A stretch of DNA of 64,000 nt from Schistocerca nitens (GCF_023898315.1 NC_064614.1:69452501-69516500), one strand, 5' to 3'; shown: positions 11,235 to 22,029, counted from the first letter of the stretch. The notes: a model not told the origin generated them from the letters alone. Numbers and translations are program-made.

Positions 11235-12452
11235 AAGAATGGAAAAGAAAATTGAGAATGCGCTAGGTGACGATCAGTTTGGCTTTAGGAAAAGTAAAGG
11301 GACGAGAGAGGCAATTCTGACGCTACTGCTAATACTGGAAGCAAGGCTAAAGAAAAATCAAGACACGTTCATAGGATTTGTCGACCTGGAAAAAGCGTTC
11401 GACAATATAAAATGGTGCAAGCTGTTCGAGATTCTGAAAAAAGTAGGGGTAAGCTATAGGGAGAGACGGGTCATATACAATATGTACAACAACCAAGAAG
11501 GGATAATAAGAGTGGACGATCAAGAACGAAGTGATCGTATTAAGAAGGGTGTAAGACAAGGCTGTAGCCTTTCGCCCCCACTCTTCAATCTGTACATCGA
11601 GGAAGCAATGATGGAAATAAAAGAAATGTTCAGGAGTGGAATTAAAATACAAGGTGAAAGGATATCAATGATACGATTCGCTGATGACATTGCTATCCTG
11701 AGTGAAAGTGAAGAAGAATTAAATGATCTGCTTAATGGAATGAACAGTCTAATGTGTACACAGTATGGTTTGAGAGTAAATCGGAGAAAGGCGAAGGTAA
11801 TGAGAAGTAGTAGAATTGAGAACAGCGAGAAACTTAACATCAGGATTGATGGTCACGAAGTCAACGAAGTTAAGGAATTCTGCTACCTAGGCAGTAAAAT
11901 AACCAATGACGGACGGAGCTAGGAGGACATCAAAAGCAGACTCGCTATGGCAAAAAAGGCATTTCTGGCCAAGAGAAGTCTACTAATATCAAATACCGGC
12001 CTTAATTTGAGGAAGAAATTTCTGAGGATGTACGTCTGGAGCACAGCATTGTATGGTAGTGAAACATGGACTGTGGGAAAACCGGAACTGAAGAGAATCG
12101 AAGCATTTGAGATGTGGCGCTATAGACGAATGTTGAAAATTAGGTGCACTGATAAGGTAAAGAATGAGGAGGTTCTACGCAGAATCGGAGAGGAAAGGAA
12201 TATGTGGAAAACACTGATAAGGAGAAGGGACAGGATGATAGGACATCCGCTAAGACATGAGGGAATGACTTCCATGGTACTAGAGGGATCTGTAGAGGGC
12301 AAAAACTGTAGAGGAAGACAGAGATTGGAATATGTCAAGAAAATAATTGAGGATGTAGGTTGCAAGTGCTACTCTGAGATGAAGAGGTTAGCACAGGAAA
12401 GGAATTCGTGGCGGGCCGCATCAAACCAGTCAGTGGACTGATGACAAAAAAA
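11235..12452 (+). mobile_element. RTE-clade LINE, 5'-truncated, inserted in another LINE
   Basis: A 9-bp duplication AAGAAACAG lies at 11226-11234 and 12453-12461, and the 3' end is GGACTGATGAC followed by an A-rich tail. The copy begins within the RT domain, so only the 3' 1.2 kb was inserted. It is in the same subfamily as the copies at 26.2 and 39.7 kb and is well preserved, which suggests a fairly recent insertion. Confidence 0.93.
11239..12441 (+). pseudogene. RTE reverse transcriptase, truncated, one in-frame stop
   Basis: The frame is continuous from MEKKIENALGDDQFGFRK to the terminal stop, with a single TAG at 11920-11922 where related copies have AAG (GQSKED). Motifs in order: FIGFVDLEKAFDNIKW (RT block A), GVRQGCSLSPPLFNLYIEEA (block B), MIRFADDIAILSESEEEL (catalytic FADD), LRVNRRKAKVM, FCYLGSKITNDG, YVWSTALYGSETWTVGKPE and the C-terminal GRQRLEYVKKIIEDVGCKC. 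About 400 residues of a protein that in the full copy is about 1000. The ATG is internal to RT, not a native start. Confidence 0.88.
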
Positions 12453-12932
12453 AAGAAACAGCAGAGAACTTATAGCACTTCCTTGGGGACCGCCGAATAT
12501 CACTTCCGTTTTACTTGATGACTTTCTGCCAGTTACTACAATCCGTAGGCATGCAGTTTCAGTAGAAGTCGCTTGCTAGGTACAGTATCAAACCTTTCTG
12601 GAAATCCAGAAATATGTCATAAGTCTGAGACGTCCTGCTGATAGTACTCACTAGTTCGTGAGAACAAAGAGCTAGTAGTATTTCACAAGAACGATATTTC
12701 CAGAATCTGTGGTGACTGTGTGTCAATGGCTCTTTTTTCTTCGAGGTGATTCATAACTTTCAACACACTACATGTTTCAAAATCCTAATACAAACCGACG
12801 TCAGTGATATGGGTCTATAATTCAGAGTATTGCTGTTATTTGCTTTCTTGAGTATTGGTGTGACCTGAGCAACTTGCCAGTCTTTAGGTGCAAATTTCTC
12901 GTCGAGCGAGCGGTTGTATATGACAGTTCAGT

Positions 12933-14130
12933 ACGGGCCTGTTTGGCACCCTTCCATACCGAACCATAGCATGCATCCACGCCAGAGGGTGTACAACTTC
13001 ATACTCACAAATGGGCTCATACTGCCAAGTACTTTGCCAGTGTGACTCGATTTTATGATCACTGCAATAGATCACATTCCCTCTGAACTTATGCTACTTC
13101 TTTTCCTTTCCTCCTCGTCTTTTGGTTGTTTCACTTCTTCTCGGGTGGTATGTGAGTATGCACAGCAAATTTCACACAGAAGGATGGAATCCTACGACCG
13201 TGTACGAAGAGGAACTAACTGTAACAATGTCTTTTTACCATTAACATACCGGTTTGCTGCTGAATGCAGTGACGCAGGGTTGGATTTACTGTATTTGATG
13301 CCACAGAAAGAGCATGGGCATACAAGGTTCTGTAAACAAGTTTTTATGTTATCTCAAGAAAGCTGAACCGTCAGTTAACAAAAATTTGCATCATCAGGGG
13401 CTCTTGGCGGATCTGAAATAGCAGTAACCCCTTATCCCACAATCATTTACATATTCGATTTCTCATGCATTTTTCTGCCTCAAGACAAATACACACGTTA
13501 TAACTTTAATACTTGAGTTATTGCGTCAAACCTTTAACGCAGGAGTAAATTATGGCAACATTTACAATTTTTATATTCTGTAAACAGCTACATGAAATAC
13601 TAAAAAGCTAATTTTCGTTCTCCCTGAAAACCGTTACTCAGGCAATCTGATACTAGAAATGGGTGGCCGTATTCCCCTTTCAGTGGTGCAGACGACGTTT
13701 TAAGGCAAACTCTGTGATTGTCCCTACGAAAAGGACATGGGTGACAGCCTTAACTCTCTACGTTCCCAAGCCAAGTTGAAGTTTCAGTTGCAATAACTAA
13801 ACTTGGAGCTAAATCCTTATCTTCCTCCATTACGTCTGTCGTTCGCTTTAACGGACGCACCTTCGTCACGATGCAACGAGCAAACATAATTAATTAGTCT
13901 ATTTGTGGCATCTAAATTATCTTCTCTCCTCCTCTGGATAGCCGCACTTGAACCCCATACGATGTAGAAAGCAAGTCCTGTCGTTTCACAAAGGCTGCCA
14001 TTACCTGAGTGATGATGAAGTACCAGGGTAAAAATAGCTTTCCAGTAGTGATCCGAATGTAAAGACTCTGAAGATGTAGAATAAGGCGTCCTTTTGTCCT
14101 CATTAAAGTCAAATTAATTTTGTAGATTTA
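12933..14130. other. unassigned DNA
   Basis: About 1.2 kb with no nameable content. The open frame at 13055-13366 begins in a region continuing the LINE's direction but has no recognised motif. Confidence 0.4.
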
Positions 14131-14141
14131 TTGCCGCGTGA

Positions 14142-14345
14142 TTCAAATGGTTCAAATGGCTCTGAGCACTATGAGACTTAACTGCTGTGGTCATCAGTCC
14201 CCTAGAACTTAGAACTACTTAAACCTAACTAACCTAAGGACATCACACACATCCATGCCCGAGGCAGGATTCGAACCTGCGACCGCAGCGGTCGTGAGGT
14301 TCCAGAATGTAGCGCCTAGAGCTGCTCGGCCACTCTGGCCGGCTG
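14142..14345 (-). mobile_element. tRNA-derived SINE, main type
   Basis: Full-length copy with head at the right; B box GGTTCGAATCC on the minus strand. Perfect 11-bp duplication TTGCCGCGTGA at 14131-14141 and 14346-14356. Confidence 0.93.
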
Positions 14346-14356
14346 TTGCCGCGTGA

Positions 14357-14730
14357 ATGGTGGCATTTCCACGTTGGAAGATTCCGTCTTTCTGGAAACA
14401 AAGTCTTAGTCAAAGAATCCTCGTAGGGCATTAACATATACAGTACATATATTTTACCGATTCTTTTCTCTTCATTATGACTCTGACATACTGCTGTCGA
14501 CATCACTGCGGAATCTTCAGCACAATTCATATTTGGTGCGAGTCAATTGGGATGTCATGCTGCCCAAGGTGTTCCATCTCACAATTTTGTCAGCTGGTTG
14601 GTTACAATGCAAAAGTGAACCGTTTTTCCGGACTTCTACCAATTTCCCGGAATGTGAGATTGTAGAAAACCTCTTTATAAGCGAGGATGATTCGAATTAA
14701 ATCATCACGTTCAAGTTCATTCCTTGCGAC

Positions 14731-14732
<2 letters not shown>
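14357..14732. other. unassigned DNA
   Basis: Nothing recognised between a SINE and the AT microsatellite. Confidence 0.4.

Positions 14733-14788
<56 letters not shown>
14733..14788. repeat. (AT)28 microsatellite
   Basis: Fifty-six bases of uninterrupted AT dinucleotide, able to form a cruciform. Confidence 0.97.
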
Positions 14789-14791
<3 letters not shown>

Positions 14792-15112
14792 GGGCCTGAT
14801 CATCATTTTGCAGGACAATGCTCAAGCACGTACAGTGCAAGCTGTTACTGATCTGTTTGACTGACAGGGCTGCTAAGTGCTATACCACCTACTGCACACC
14901 CCTGACTGAAGCCCTCGTGAGTTCAACTCGATTTATAAACTGAAGAAAACACTTCACGGAATTCGCCTCAGAACTGCTATAAATTCGTCAGGAAATAGAC
15001 CGCGCCGCTCGAACTGTCAACACAACTGGCACTGCTAAGGTTATCCTACGACTTCCACATCGCTGGCAGCGGGTTATACACAATGCTGGTGACTACTTTG
15101 AAGGTCAGTAAA
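14789..15112 (+). pseudogene. mariner-type transposase, C-terminal fragment
   Basis: Plus-strand codons read LIIILQDNAQARTVQAVTDL (the second catalytic Asp motif, family form LQDNARPHTANAV), and after frame changes the tail IDRAARTVNTTGTAKVILRL, PHRWQRVIHNAGDYFEGQ. The last two tracts are nearly unbroken. The third catalytic motif lies in a frameshifted part. The fragment begins directly at the end of the AT microsatellite, with no N-terminal half before it. Confidence 0.75.
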
Positions 15113-15633
15113 ACTTTGAAACACGTATCTATTTTGTACGAACTGTAAATAAATATTTGCCACTAATCAAGTTCCAATCCTCATATATATAACCTAATTT
15201 CTGGGAATTTTTGAGTAATGCTCTCCTAGATGCTCCTCGGTCAACTTATAGTGACTACACTCACGGACATTGACTAAATAACGAGTAACGAGGCGGAAAG
15301 CAGTTCTTTAAATGTATCTCAGTAGTTAATCCAACTTGTTAATAGCCCAATACCGTCAGTAATGAACGATCTTTGTTTGTGATTTACCTTTCCTTTGGAT
15401 TCTTCCAGCGAATGTGCCACATAAGTTCCGTAGGATAGTTGGTCAGCATATCTGTTTTGCTTACCTCAGTCTCTCGTCGTGTTTACTGACGCTTACCTTT
15501 GCACGTAAATTTCGTCTAAATCAATGCCAAATAAACGACCTCCTTTCAGATTTTTGTTGTGTACAGAAAAAACTATTTCTCATGCGATTTAATAGACAAT
15601 TCTCGGAAGTGATAATTAGGAACTTAATATTTA
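15113..15633. other. unassigned AT-rich DNA
   Basis: No recognised gene. The open frame at 15414-15647 has no family signature and runs into the SINE target duplication. Confidence 0.4.
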
Positions 15634-15646
15634 TGCATCGACTATA

Positions 15647-15844
15647 GCCGGCCGCTGTGGCCGAGCGGTTCTAGGAGCTTCAGTTCGGAACCACGCTGGT
15701 ACTACGGTCACAGGTTCGAATACTGCCTCGGGCATGGATGTGTGTAATGTCCTCCGGTTAGTTAGGTTTAAGTAGTTCTAAGTCCAGACGACTAATGGCC
15801 TCAGATGTTAAGTCCCATAGTGCGTAGAGCCATTTGAACCTTTT
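15647..15844 (+). mobile_element. tRNA-derived SINE, main type
   Basis: Head GCCGGCCGCTGTGGCCGAGC at the left. Perfect 13-bp duplication TGCATCGACTATA at 15634-15646 and 15845-15857. Confidence 0.93.
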
Positions 15845-15857
15845 TGCATCGACTATA

Positions 15858-16681
15858 GGTCTCCGCTGACATTAGATTCGACTGTCTGCAACCGACAAGT
15901 TTGTTTCGCTTTAGTGCGGTCGTCGGTAGATGGGATTTATCAGTGTAGACTGCCACTCCACGTTAATGCGGCCACACACTTTCAGCAAACGCTGCCTTTT
16001 TAAATTGTTCCATTCAGTGAATAACTTAGATCCACCTTATATGTGTTCTGTTTTGAAAACGTCTTAACTTCAGCGAACATGTTCCAGATTTATGCTTCTT
16101 GAAGTCACTGTTTGCTTGTATTAATTGTGCATTTGTCTCCTAGAAATTCCTTAGGGCTTATTGGAAATCCTACGTTGATTACGAACTTCACTCGGAAATA
16201 CTACGATATTGTACTTGTTGTCTGTTCTTAAGTGACGCTGAGTCCAGGAAACAAACGTAAAAGTAGAACGAGATGAAACATCATAAGTCGGAGTATTGGT
16301 CCCGTTAAATATTTGCAGCCACAAAGAACTGTCTGATATTTCTGGAAGGAAAGTCTGATATTCTTCTCTTGAGAGCGGTGCCCATCTAAATGATCTATTC
16401 ATATGCGGCTCACGGACTGTGTGACTTTTACGCCAGGCCGCATAAATTTTCTATACGCAGCTTCCCGAAAAACGGAGGAGCCTTTTCGCCGATGGTACGC
16501 TGAGCCAACTGACTAGCGTGAATTTCCACCAAGCAAGAATTTCTCAGTACTTTTGCTTTCGACCGTAATCGAACAACAGCGGGTAAAAAGTTTTTTCTTT
16601 CTTTTTTTTTCATGTTAACACCTGGCGATTCATTTTCGCAAGGTATGTATTAGTTGGTGGTTATAATTAAAGTGTAGATAC
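15858..16681. other. unassigned DNA
   Basis: No gene or repeat I can name. Antisense open frames at 16151-16613 have no recognisable domain. Confidence 0.4.
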
Positions 16682-16690
16682 TCACAGAGT

Positions 16691-16890
16691 TAAGCAGGCC
16701 CCTGCGACCGAGCGGTTCTAGGCGCTTCAGTCCGGAACCGCGCTGCTACTACGGTCGCAGGTTCGATTCCTGCCTCAGGCATGGATGTGTGTGATATCCT
16801 TAGGTTAGTTAGGTTTTAGTAGTTCTAAGTCTAGGGGACTGATGACCTCAGATGTTAAGTCCCATAGTGCTCAGAGCCATTTGAACCAAT
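16691..16890 (+). mobile_element. tRNA-derived SINE, main type
   Basis: Full head-to-tail copy. The flanks TCACAGAGT (16682-16690) and TCACGGAGT (16891-16899) are a duplication with one mismatch, so this copy is somewhat older than those with perfect flanks. Confidence 0.9.
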
Positions 16891-16899
16891 TCACGGAGT

Positions 16900-17238
16900 C
16901 ACAGTGTGGCCTGTAATCATCGTATGGCAGCGAAACTTGGTGGACGTGCTATTTCGTTGATGCCGAACCGGTTTACACTTAAAAAATAGTTCCAATTACT
17001 GTCGAGATGTGCAAATCAGGCGATGTGAATGCAAGAAAGACCTATAGAAATATTTCCATATGTAAAGGATTGCGAACGGGACGAGGACAGAATAGTTCAA
17101 ACAAGTGAAAAAATAATAATGTTGATTTAAGTATAAACCGCCGCTTACACAGTTTGGTCAACATGAACACCGTAGACGTCGGAGAGATGCTACTTGCTTA
17201 AAATTTTGTGATCAACAGTCACCCGCAGCATTTCCGGT
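16900..17238. other. unassigned DNA
   Basis: Nothing recognised between the SINE and the TG...CA repeat. Confidence 0.4.
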
Positions 17239-17819
17239 TGTAAGTAGGCTGTTTAAGTTTTCTTATTGGCAATGTTACGTAGCGCTCTTTATGAAAATCA
17301 CTGGCTGTGCTGTGTGCAGTCTGTGGCTAGTTGGCATTGTTGTCTGCCATTGTAGGGTTGGGCGGCGGCAGCTGGATGTGAACAGCGCGTAGCGTTGCGC
17401 AGTTGGAGGTGAGCCGCCAGCAGTGGTGGATGTGGGGAGAGAGATGGCGGAGTTTTGAAATTTGTAAGACTGGATGTCATGAACTGCTATATACATTATG
17501 ACTTTTGAACACTATTGAGGTAAATACATTGTTTGTTCTCTATCAAAATCTTTCATTTGCTAACTATGCCTATTAGTAGTTAGTGCCTTCAGTAGTTTGA
17601 ATCTATTATTTAGCTGGCAGTAGTGGCGCTCACTGTATTGCAGTAGTTAGAGTAACGAAGATTTTTGGTGAGGTAAGTGATTTGTGAAAGGTATAGGTTA
17701 ATGTTAGTCAGGGCCATTCTTTTGTAGGGATTTTTGAAAGTCAGATTGCGTTGCGCTAAAAAATATTGTGTGTCAGTTTAAGCACAGTCTTGTATAATAT
17801 TTCAAAAGGGGACGTTTCA
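17239..17819. mobile_element. 581-bp dispersed repeat with TG...CA ends, possible solo LTR (fossil)
   Basis: It starts TGTAAGTAGGCTG and ends GACGTTTCA, so it has the TG...CA ends usual for LTRs, and contains no coding region. About 390 bp of the same sequence recur in the opposite orientation at 61936-62324, which shows it is a dispersed family. Flanks do not give a clean target duplication. A non-LTR origin cannot be excluded. Confidence 0.5.
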
Positions 17820-18010
17820 TACGGTGGAATGTGAGCAACGAAGACCGATCGAGTCTCTGGGTAACGGGTTCCTTGATCTGTCCTCAGAGTCAAAGAGTAC
17901 TCTACAGCATTGCTCTCTTGTCTAGCTTGAATTTACCGTGAATCTGTCGCCCAGCAGAAATCCCAAAGCGAATGGAAAAAAGTCCAGGTGACTCCGGTAA
18001 GAATAAAAGA

Positions 18011-18202
18011 TTGGTTCAAATGGCTCTGAGCACTATGGGACTCAACTGCTGTGGTCATAAGTCCCCTAGAACTACTTAAACCTAACTAACCTAAGGACAT
18101 CACACACACATCCATGCCCGAGGCAGGATTCGAACCTGCGACCGTAGCGGTCGTGCGGTTCCAGACTGTAGAGCCTTTAACCGCTCGGTCACTCCGGCCG
18201 GC
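18011..18202 (-). mobile_element. tRNA-derived SINE, main type
   Basis: Inserted in the outer LINE. Perfect 12-bp duplication AAGAATAAAAGA at 17999-18010 and 18203-18214. Confidence 0.93.
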
Positions 18203-18865
18203 AAGAATAAAAGAACGGACCGGCAAAATACAGATCGGTATCCCAAATTCAGTTTAGTGCAAAATCCTTGAACATATCCTCTGTTCGAATACAACAAACT
18301 TTCTTGAGAGGAGAAGCTTATGTCCACGAATCAGCATGGTTTTAGACACCGTCGCTCGTGCTAAACTCAGCTTGCCCACTTTTCACTTGACATACTGCGG
18401 ACTGTGGATGAAGGGCAAGAGACAGATTCCATATTTCCGATTTCCGGAAAGTATTTGACACAGTGCTCCACTGCAGGCTGTTAAAGAAGGTACGAGCATA
18501 CGGAATAAGTTCACAGATATATGAGTGGCTCGAAGACTTCTTAAGGAAAGTGGTACCCGACGGCGAATGTTTATCAGTGACAAGGGTGTCGTCAAGACTG
18601 TCCCAGGGAAGTATGCTAGAGTCTCTGTTGTTCTCTGTATACGGACAGGGTGGGCAGCAATCTACGGTTGTTTGCTGGTGATGCTGTGGTGTACAGTAAG
18701 GTTCGAAGTTGAGTACTGTAGGAAGATACAAGACGACTTATACAAAATTTCTAATAGGTGTGATGAGTGGCAGATGCTCTAAAAGTAGAAAAGTGTAGGT
18801 TAATGCGGATGACTAGGAAGAACAAGCATGTAATGTTCGGTTACAGTATTGCTACTGTCCTCCTT

Positions 18866-20190
18866 GACAAATTAAAGCAATCTATTAAAGGGTAGAACAT
18901 CGGATGCACATAATTACCGGCCAATTTCACTGACGTTGATTTGTTGTAGAATAACGGAACATATTTTGTGTTCAGACATAATGACCTTTCTAGATTCTCA
19001 GAAGCTCATCTGCAGAAACCAGCACGGTTTTAGGAAACAGCGGTCATGCGAGACACAGATGGCCCTCTTTGTGCATGATGTACAACAGGCTCTAGAGACC
19101 GGCTCCCAGGTTGATGTCATATATCTCGACATTCGGAAGGCGTTCGACTCAGTTCCGCACTGTCACTTGCTGCAAAAAGTGTACACTTACTGTCTATATG
19201 ATGACATATGCGGTTGGATAGAAAGTATTCTAACAGACAGAGAGCAGTATGTCGTCCTTAATGGGATGGCTTCAACAGAAAAAAAAGCGTAACTTCGGGT
19301 GTGCCCCGTGGCAGCGTAATAGGTCCGCTGCTTTTTACGATTTACATAAACGAGCTGGTTGATGGTATTTACAGCGGCATTAGAATGTTTGCCGACGATT
19401 TTGTAGGTTACTAGGAAGTAGTATGACACAAAACTTGAGAACAAATCAATAAGGATTTGCAGAAAATAAATGCGTGGTGTAATGTGTGGCAGTTATCTCT
19501 CAATATTAGTAAGTGTAACTTACTGCGTATAGCAAGGCGAAAATCCCCATTAACGTACGAGTAAAAAATAAATGTCCATTCTTTGGAAGCTGTAACATCC
19601 GTCAAGTAACTGGGTGTGACTATTCGAAGTCATCTCAAATGTAATGATCAGATTACACAAGTAACGGCCAAGGCGAACTCTAGATTGCTGTTTATTGGTA
19701 GAGTTCTGAAGCGATGCAGTCCTTCAACAAAGGAAATTGCTTACAATACGTTAGTCCGTCCAGTCTTATCGTTCGTCTGTATGGGACCCTTACCAGTTGG
19801 ATCTGATTCAAGAGATTGAGAAGGTCCAAATAAGAGCGGCAAGATTCGTGACAGGTACATTTAGCCATCGCGAGAGCGTTACAAATCTCATTGAAAGTTT
19901 GAAGTGGGACACGCATCCAGATAGACGACGTGCTAAACGGAAGGGGCTGCTCACTAAATTCCAAAATCCGATCTTCGCCGATTATGTAGAGCATATATTA
20001 TTACCACTAACTTTCAGATCGCGCAATGATCACCATTCAAAGATAAGGGAAACCGGAGCTGAAACAGTCGTTTTTCCTTCGCGCGATCCGCGATTGGAAC
20101 AGAGGGGGGAAATATGACTTTGGCGCGAATTGTGCCCTGCGCCACACACCGCTTGGTGGCTTGTGGAGTATATATGTAGATGTAGATGTA
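18866..20190 (+). mobile_element. CR1/Jockey-like LINE (inner copy)
   Basis: Plus-strand codons show the RT blocks: QHGFRKQRSCETQMALFVHD, VIYLDIRKAFDSVPHCHLL (block A), GVPRGSVIGPLLFTIYINEL (block B), IRMFADDFVGY (catalytic FADD), LSLNISKCNLLR, and the terminal CGCCACACACCGCTTGGTGG with the tail TATATGTAGATGTAGATGTA. It has several stops and frame changes. It starts just upstream of RT, so the endonuclease is missing. A second copy lies at 33238-34166. Confidence 0.85.
18936..19292 (+). pseudogene. reverse transcriptase fragment of the inner LINE
   Basis: One open piece of about 118 residues runs from the fingers (SQKLICRNQHGFRKQR) into the palm (DIRKAFDSVPH), ending in a frameshift at EKKA just before the GVPRGSVIGPLL block. 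The first palm Asp is present. The frameshift coincides with a run of A (19280-19287). Confidence 0.75.
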
Positions 20191-20759
20191 GAAAGTCGTG
20201 TAACTATTTGGGCGTAACGATGCAAAGCGATATGAAATGGGACGACCATGTGTGAACTGTGGTAGGGAAGAAGAATGGTCGACTTCGGTTTATTGGCAGA
20301 AATTAAGGAAAGAGTGGTTCACGTGTAAATGAGACCGCATATACGACACTGGTCTGACCTATTCTTGAGTACTTCTCGATTGTTTGGAATCCGTACCAGG
20401 TCGGATTGCAGAAAGACATCGACGAAATTCAGAGACTGCTAGATTTGTTACCGGTAGGTTCGAACAACACGTGTTAAGAGATGCTTCGGGATCTACAATG
20501 GGAATTCCCGAAGGGAAGCATACGTTCGTTTCGGGAAACACTACTGAGAAAATTTACAGAACCATAATCTGAAGCCGACTGCCAAAAGATTCTACTGCCG
20601 TGAACATACATTACCCGTAAGGACCACGAACGAGAAATTAGGGCTCTTACGAAATGCATACAGACTTTGGCTTCTCCCTGTCGATTAATTTTAGTACAGA
20701 GTACCCACCACAAAGCACTGTACGGTGGCTTGCAGAGTATCTACGGGGATGTAGAGCCA

Positions 20760-21886
20760 AGTCAAATGGATTCAGATCAGGTGATCTTCCAGGCCATGCA
20801 TCTATTAAACCGCTGGAGATAACACGTTCGTGAAAGTTTGCATTAAGAAGATCTTTCACTGGGCGAGCGTCATGAGGTTTTGCCCTATCTTGTATGAAAA
20901 AGAGTTGTTTTCGCATAGTTGGGTTCTTCCAAAGCAGAAAACGCTTCCTGTACAAGGAGACTTCGATAACGAGCAGACGTCATAGTACCGGGTGTATTCT
21001 CTTCGTAGAAGGTTCAAATGGCTCTGAGGACTATGGGACTTAACTTGGAAGGTCATCAGTCCCCTAGAACTTAGAACTACTTAAACCTAACTAACCTAAG
21101 GACAATACACACATCCATGCCCGAGGCAGGATTCGAACCTGCGACCGTAGCGGTCGCGCGGTTCCAGACTGAAGCGCCTAGAACCGCTGGGCCACTCCGG
21201 CCGGCTCTTCGTAGAAGTATGGACCAAGGATACAGATACATGCGAATCCACAACACACCGACACATACGTGTCATAAGTGCAGTGACCTTTCGTGCAAAT
21301 CACGCGGTTTAACAGTACCCCAAATATGGCGGTCGTGTGAATCCACTGCACTTTGCGTGTAAAATGTCCCTCGTCGTTCCAGAGAATATTGCCTAGCCCG
21401 AAGTCATCAACTTCCATACGTGCTAAAACCCGATGAGCAAATTCAGAACGCTGCTGCGGATCAAGAGATTTCAGTTGCTGCGCCGCCTGAATCTTATACG
21501 GGTACCAGTGTAAGACAGACCTCAAAACTTTCCGTACTGTTGAGCGTGGGATAAACAGTTCTCGTGACACTGCGCGAGCGCTAGCAGTCTCCAAGGCATT
21601 TGCTGCATGTTCAGTTACAGCAACAGCAACCTCGTCAATAACTTGCACCGCTGGAGAACATCTTCCTCTTCCAGGTGCCACACCAAGCTCACCCGTGTTT
21701 TCGAATTTCATTATCATCTTCTCTAAACCATTTAATGACACTGGGTCTCTCCTCATGCGCTTCAATCGCCAATGCTCTCTCAATGCAGCACTGTAATTTC
21801 TGCCGTCCATATAAAGTAGTTTCACTAACAGCAGACGGTTTCTCCTCTTGATAGCCGTAATGTTCACACACGTTAAGGCTTGCCAA
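20760..21886 (-). pseudogene. Tc1-like DDE transposase, SINE-interrupted
   Basis: N-terminal helix-turn-helix region KRRNRLLLVKLLYMDGRNYS, linker GELGVAPGRGRCSP, second DNA-binding region VSRELFIPRSTVRKVLRSVL, first catalytic Asp in NILWNDEGHFT, then ILGPYFYEE where the SINE begins. After the SINE come the second Asp in FFIQDRAKPHDARPVKDLL and the third motif WPGRSPDLNPFDLAL, cut short by the LINE. The likely native start is the ATG at 21886 (MASLNVCEHYG), with a frameshift near 21860 into the frame that begins MNITAIKRR at 21867. All three catalytic acids are readable, giving a DDD-type triad. It is inactive. Confidence 0.83.
21012..21205 (-). mobile_element. tRNA-derived SINE, main type
   Basis: Inserted in the transposase after ILGPYFYEE. 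Perfect 12-bp duplication TCTTCGTAGAAG at 21000-21011 and 21206-21217. Confidence 0.94.
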
Positions 21887-22029
21887 AAGACATCGTGAAC
21901 ATCATACCATCATACAAACAGAGTTTCATCTGGTGGCTAAAACGGGAACCAATTTTTACTACAGCGTAAATCGGTTTCGCATTAAGACGTTAGCATATCA
22001 ACCAAGTTTCGCTACCAGGGAGGACAACG

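Larger units (their letters stand above)
10400..12932 (-). mobile_element. CR1/Jockey-like LINE, split by an RTE LINE
   Basis: The 3' end is at the left: a degenerate copy of the GTAGATG-type tail and the usual preceding codons near 10400-10520. At the right, minus-strand codons read DWQVAQVTPILKKANN and NYRPISLTSV, the start of the RT domain in this superfamily. The element is interrupted at 11235-12452 by an RTE LINE, and the two halves rejoin if that insert and one target duplication are removed. It is much decayed and its 5' part (endonuclease) is missing. Confidence 0.8.
17870..20757 (+). mobile_element. CR1/Jockey-like LINE (outer copy), split by a SINE and another LINE
   Basis: Pieces at 17930-18010, 18203-18865 and 20191-20757 join into one element. 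They read, with many breaks, QKSQSEWKKVQVTPVRIK (before RT), NQHGFRHRRSC (RT), AGDAVVYS in place of the YADD region, then after the inserted LINE NYLGVTMQSDMKWDD and the 3' end CGGTGGCTTGCAGAGTATC. The aspartate pair of the catalytic site is lost (AGDAV). It is an old copy. Its 3' end abuts the broken transposase at 20758. Confidence 0.7.
20758..21960 (-). mobile_element. Tc1-like DNA transposon with broken transposase, split by a SINE
   Basis: The minus strand encodes most of a Tc1-superfamily transposase; the 3' end of a LINE adjoins its C-terminal side at 20757, and a SINE is inserted at 21012-21205. I did not locate the terminal inverted repeats. Sequence to the left of the adjoining LINE does not continue the transposase, so the element is truncated or rearranged there. 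Confidence 0.8.

Noticed and set aside
14243-14345. Functional tRNA gene
   Set aside because: The tRNA-like part is a SINE head with a SINE body and target duplication; no intact acceptor stem is formed.
17275-17496. Ser/Thr-rich open frame repeated at 62062-62301
   Set aside because: The two frames are the same dispersed TG...CA repeat; the openness is not conserved at the ends and there is no protein family.
18100-18327. Open frames ending LRSQVRILPRAW in several places
   Set aside because: They are translations of the SINE head, repeated wherever that SINE occurs (also 37890-38108 and 56317-56538).
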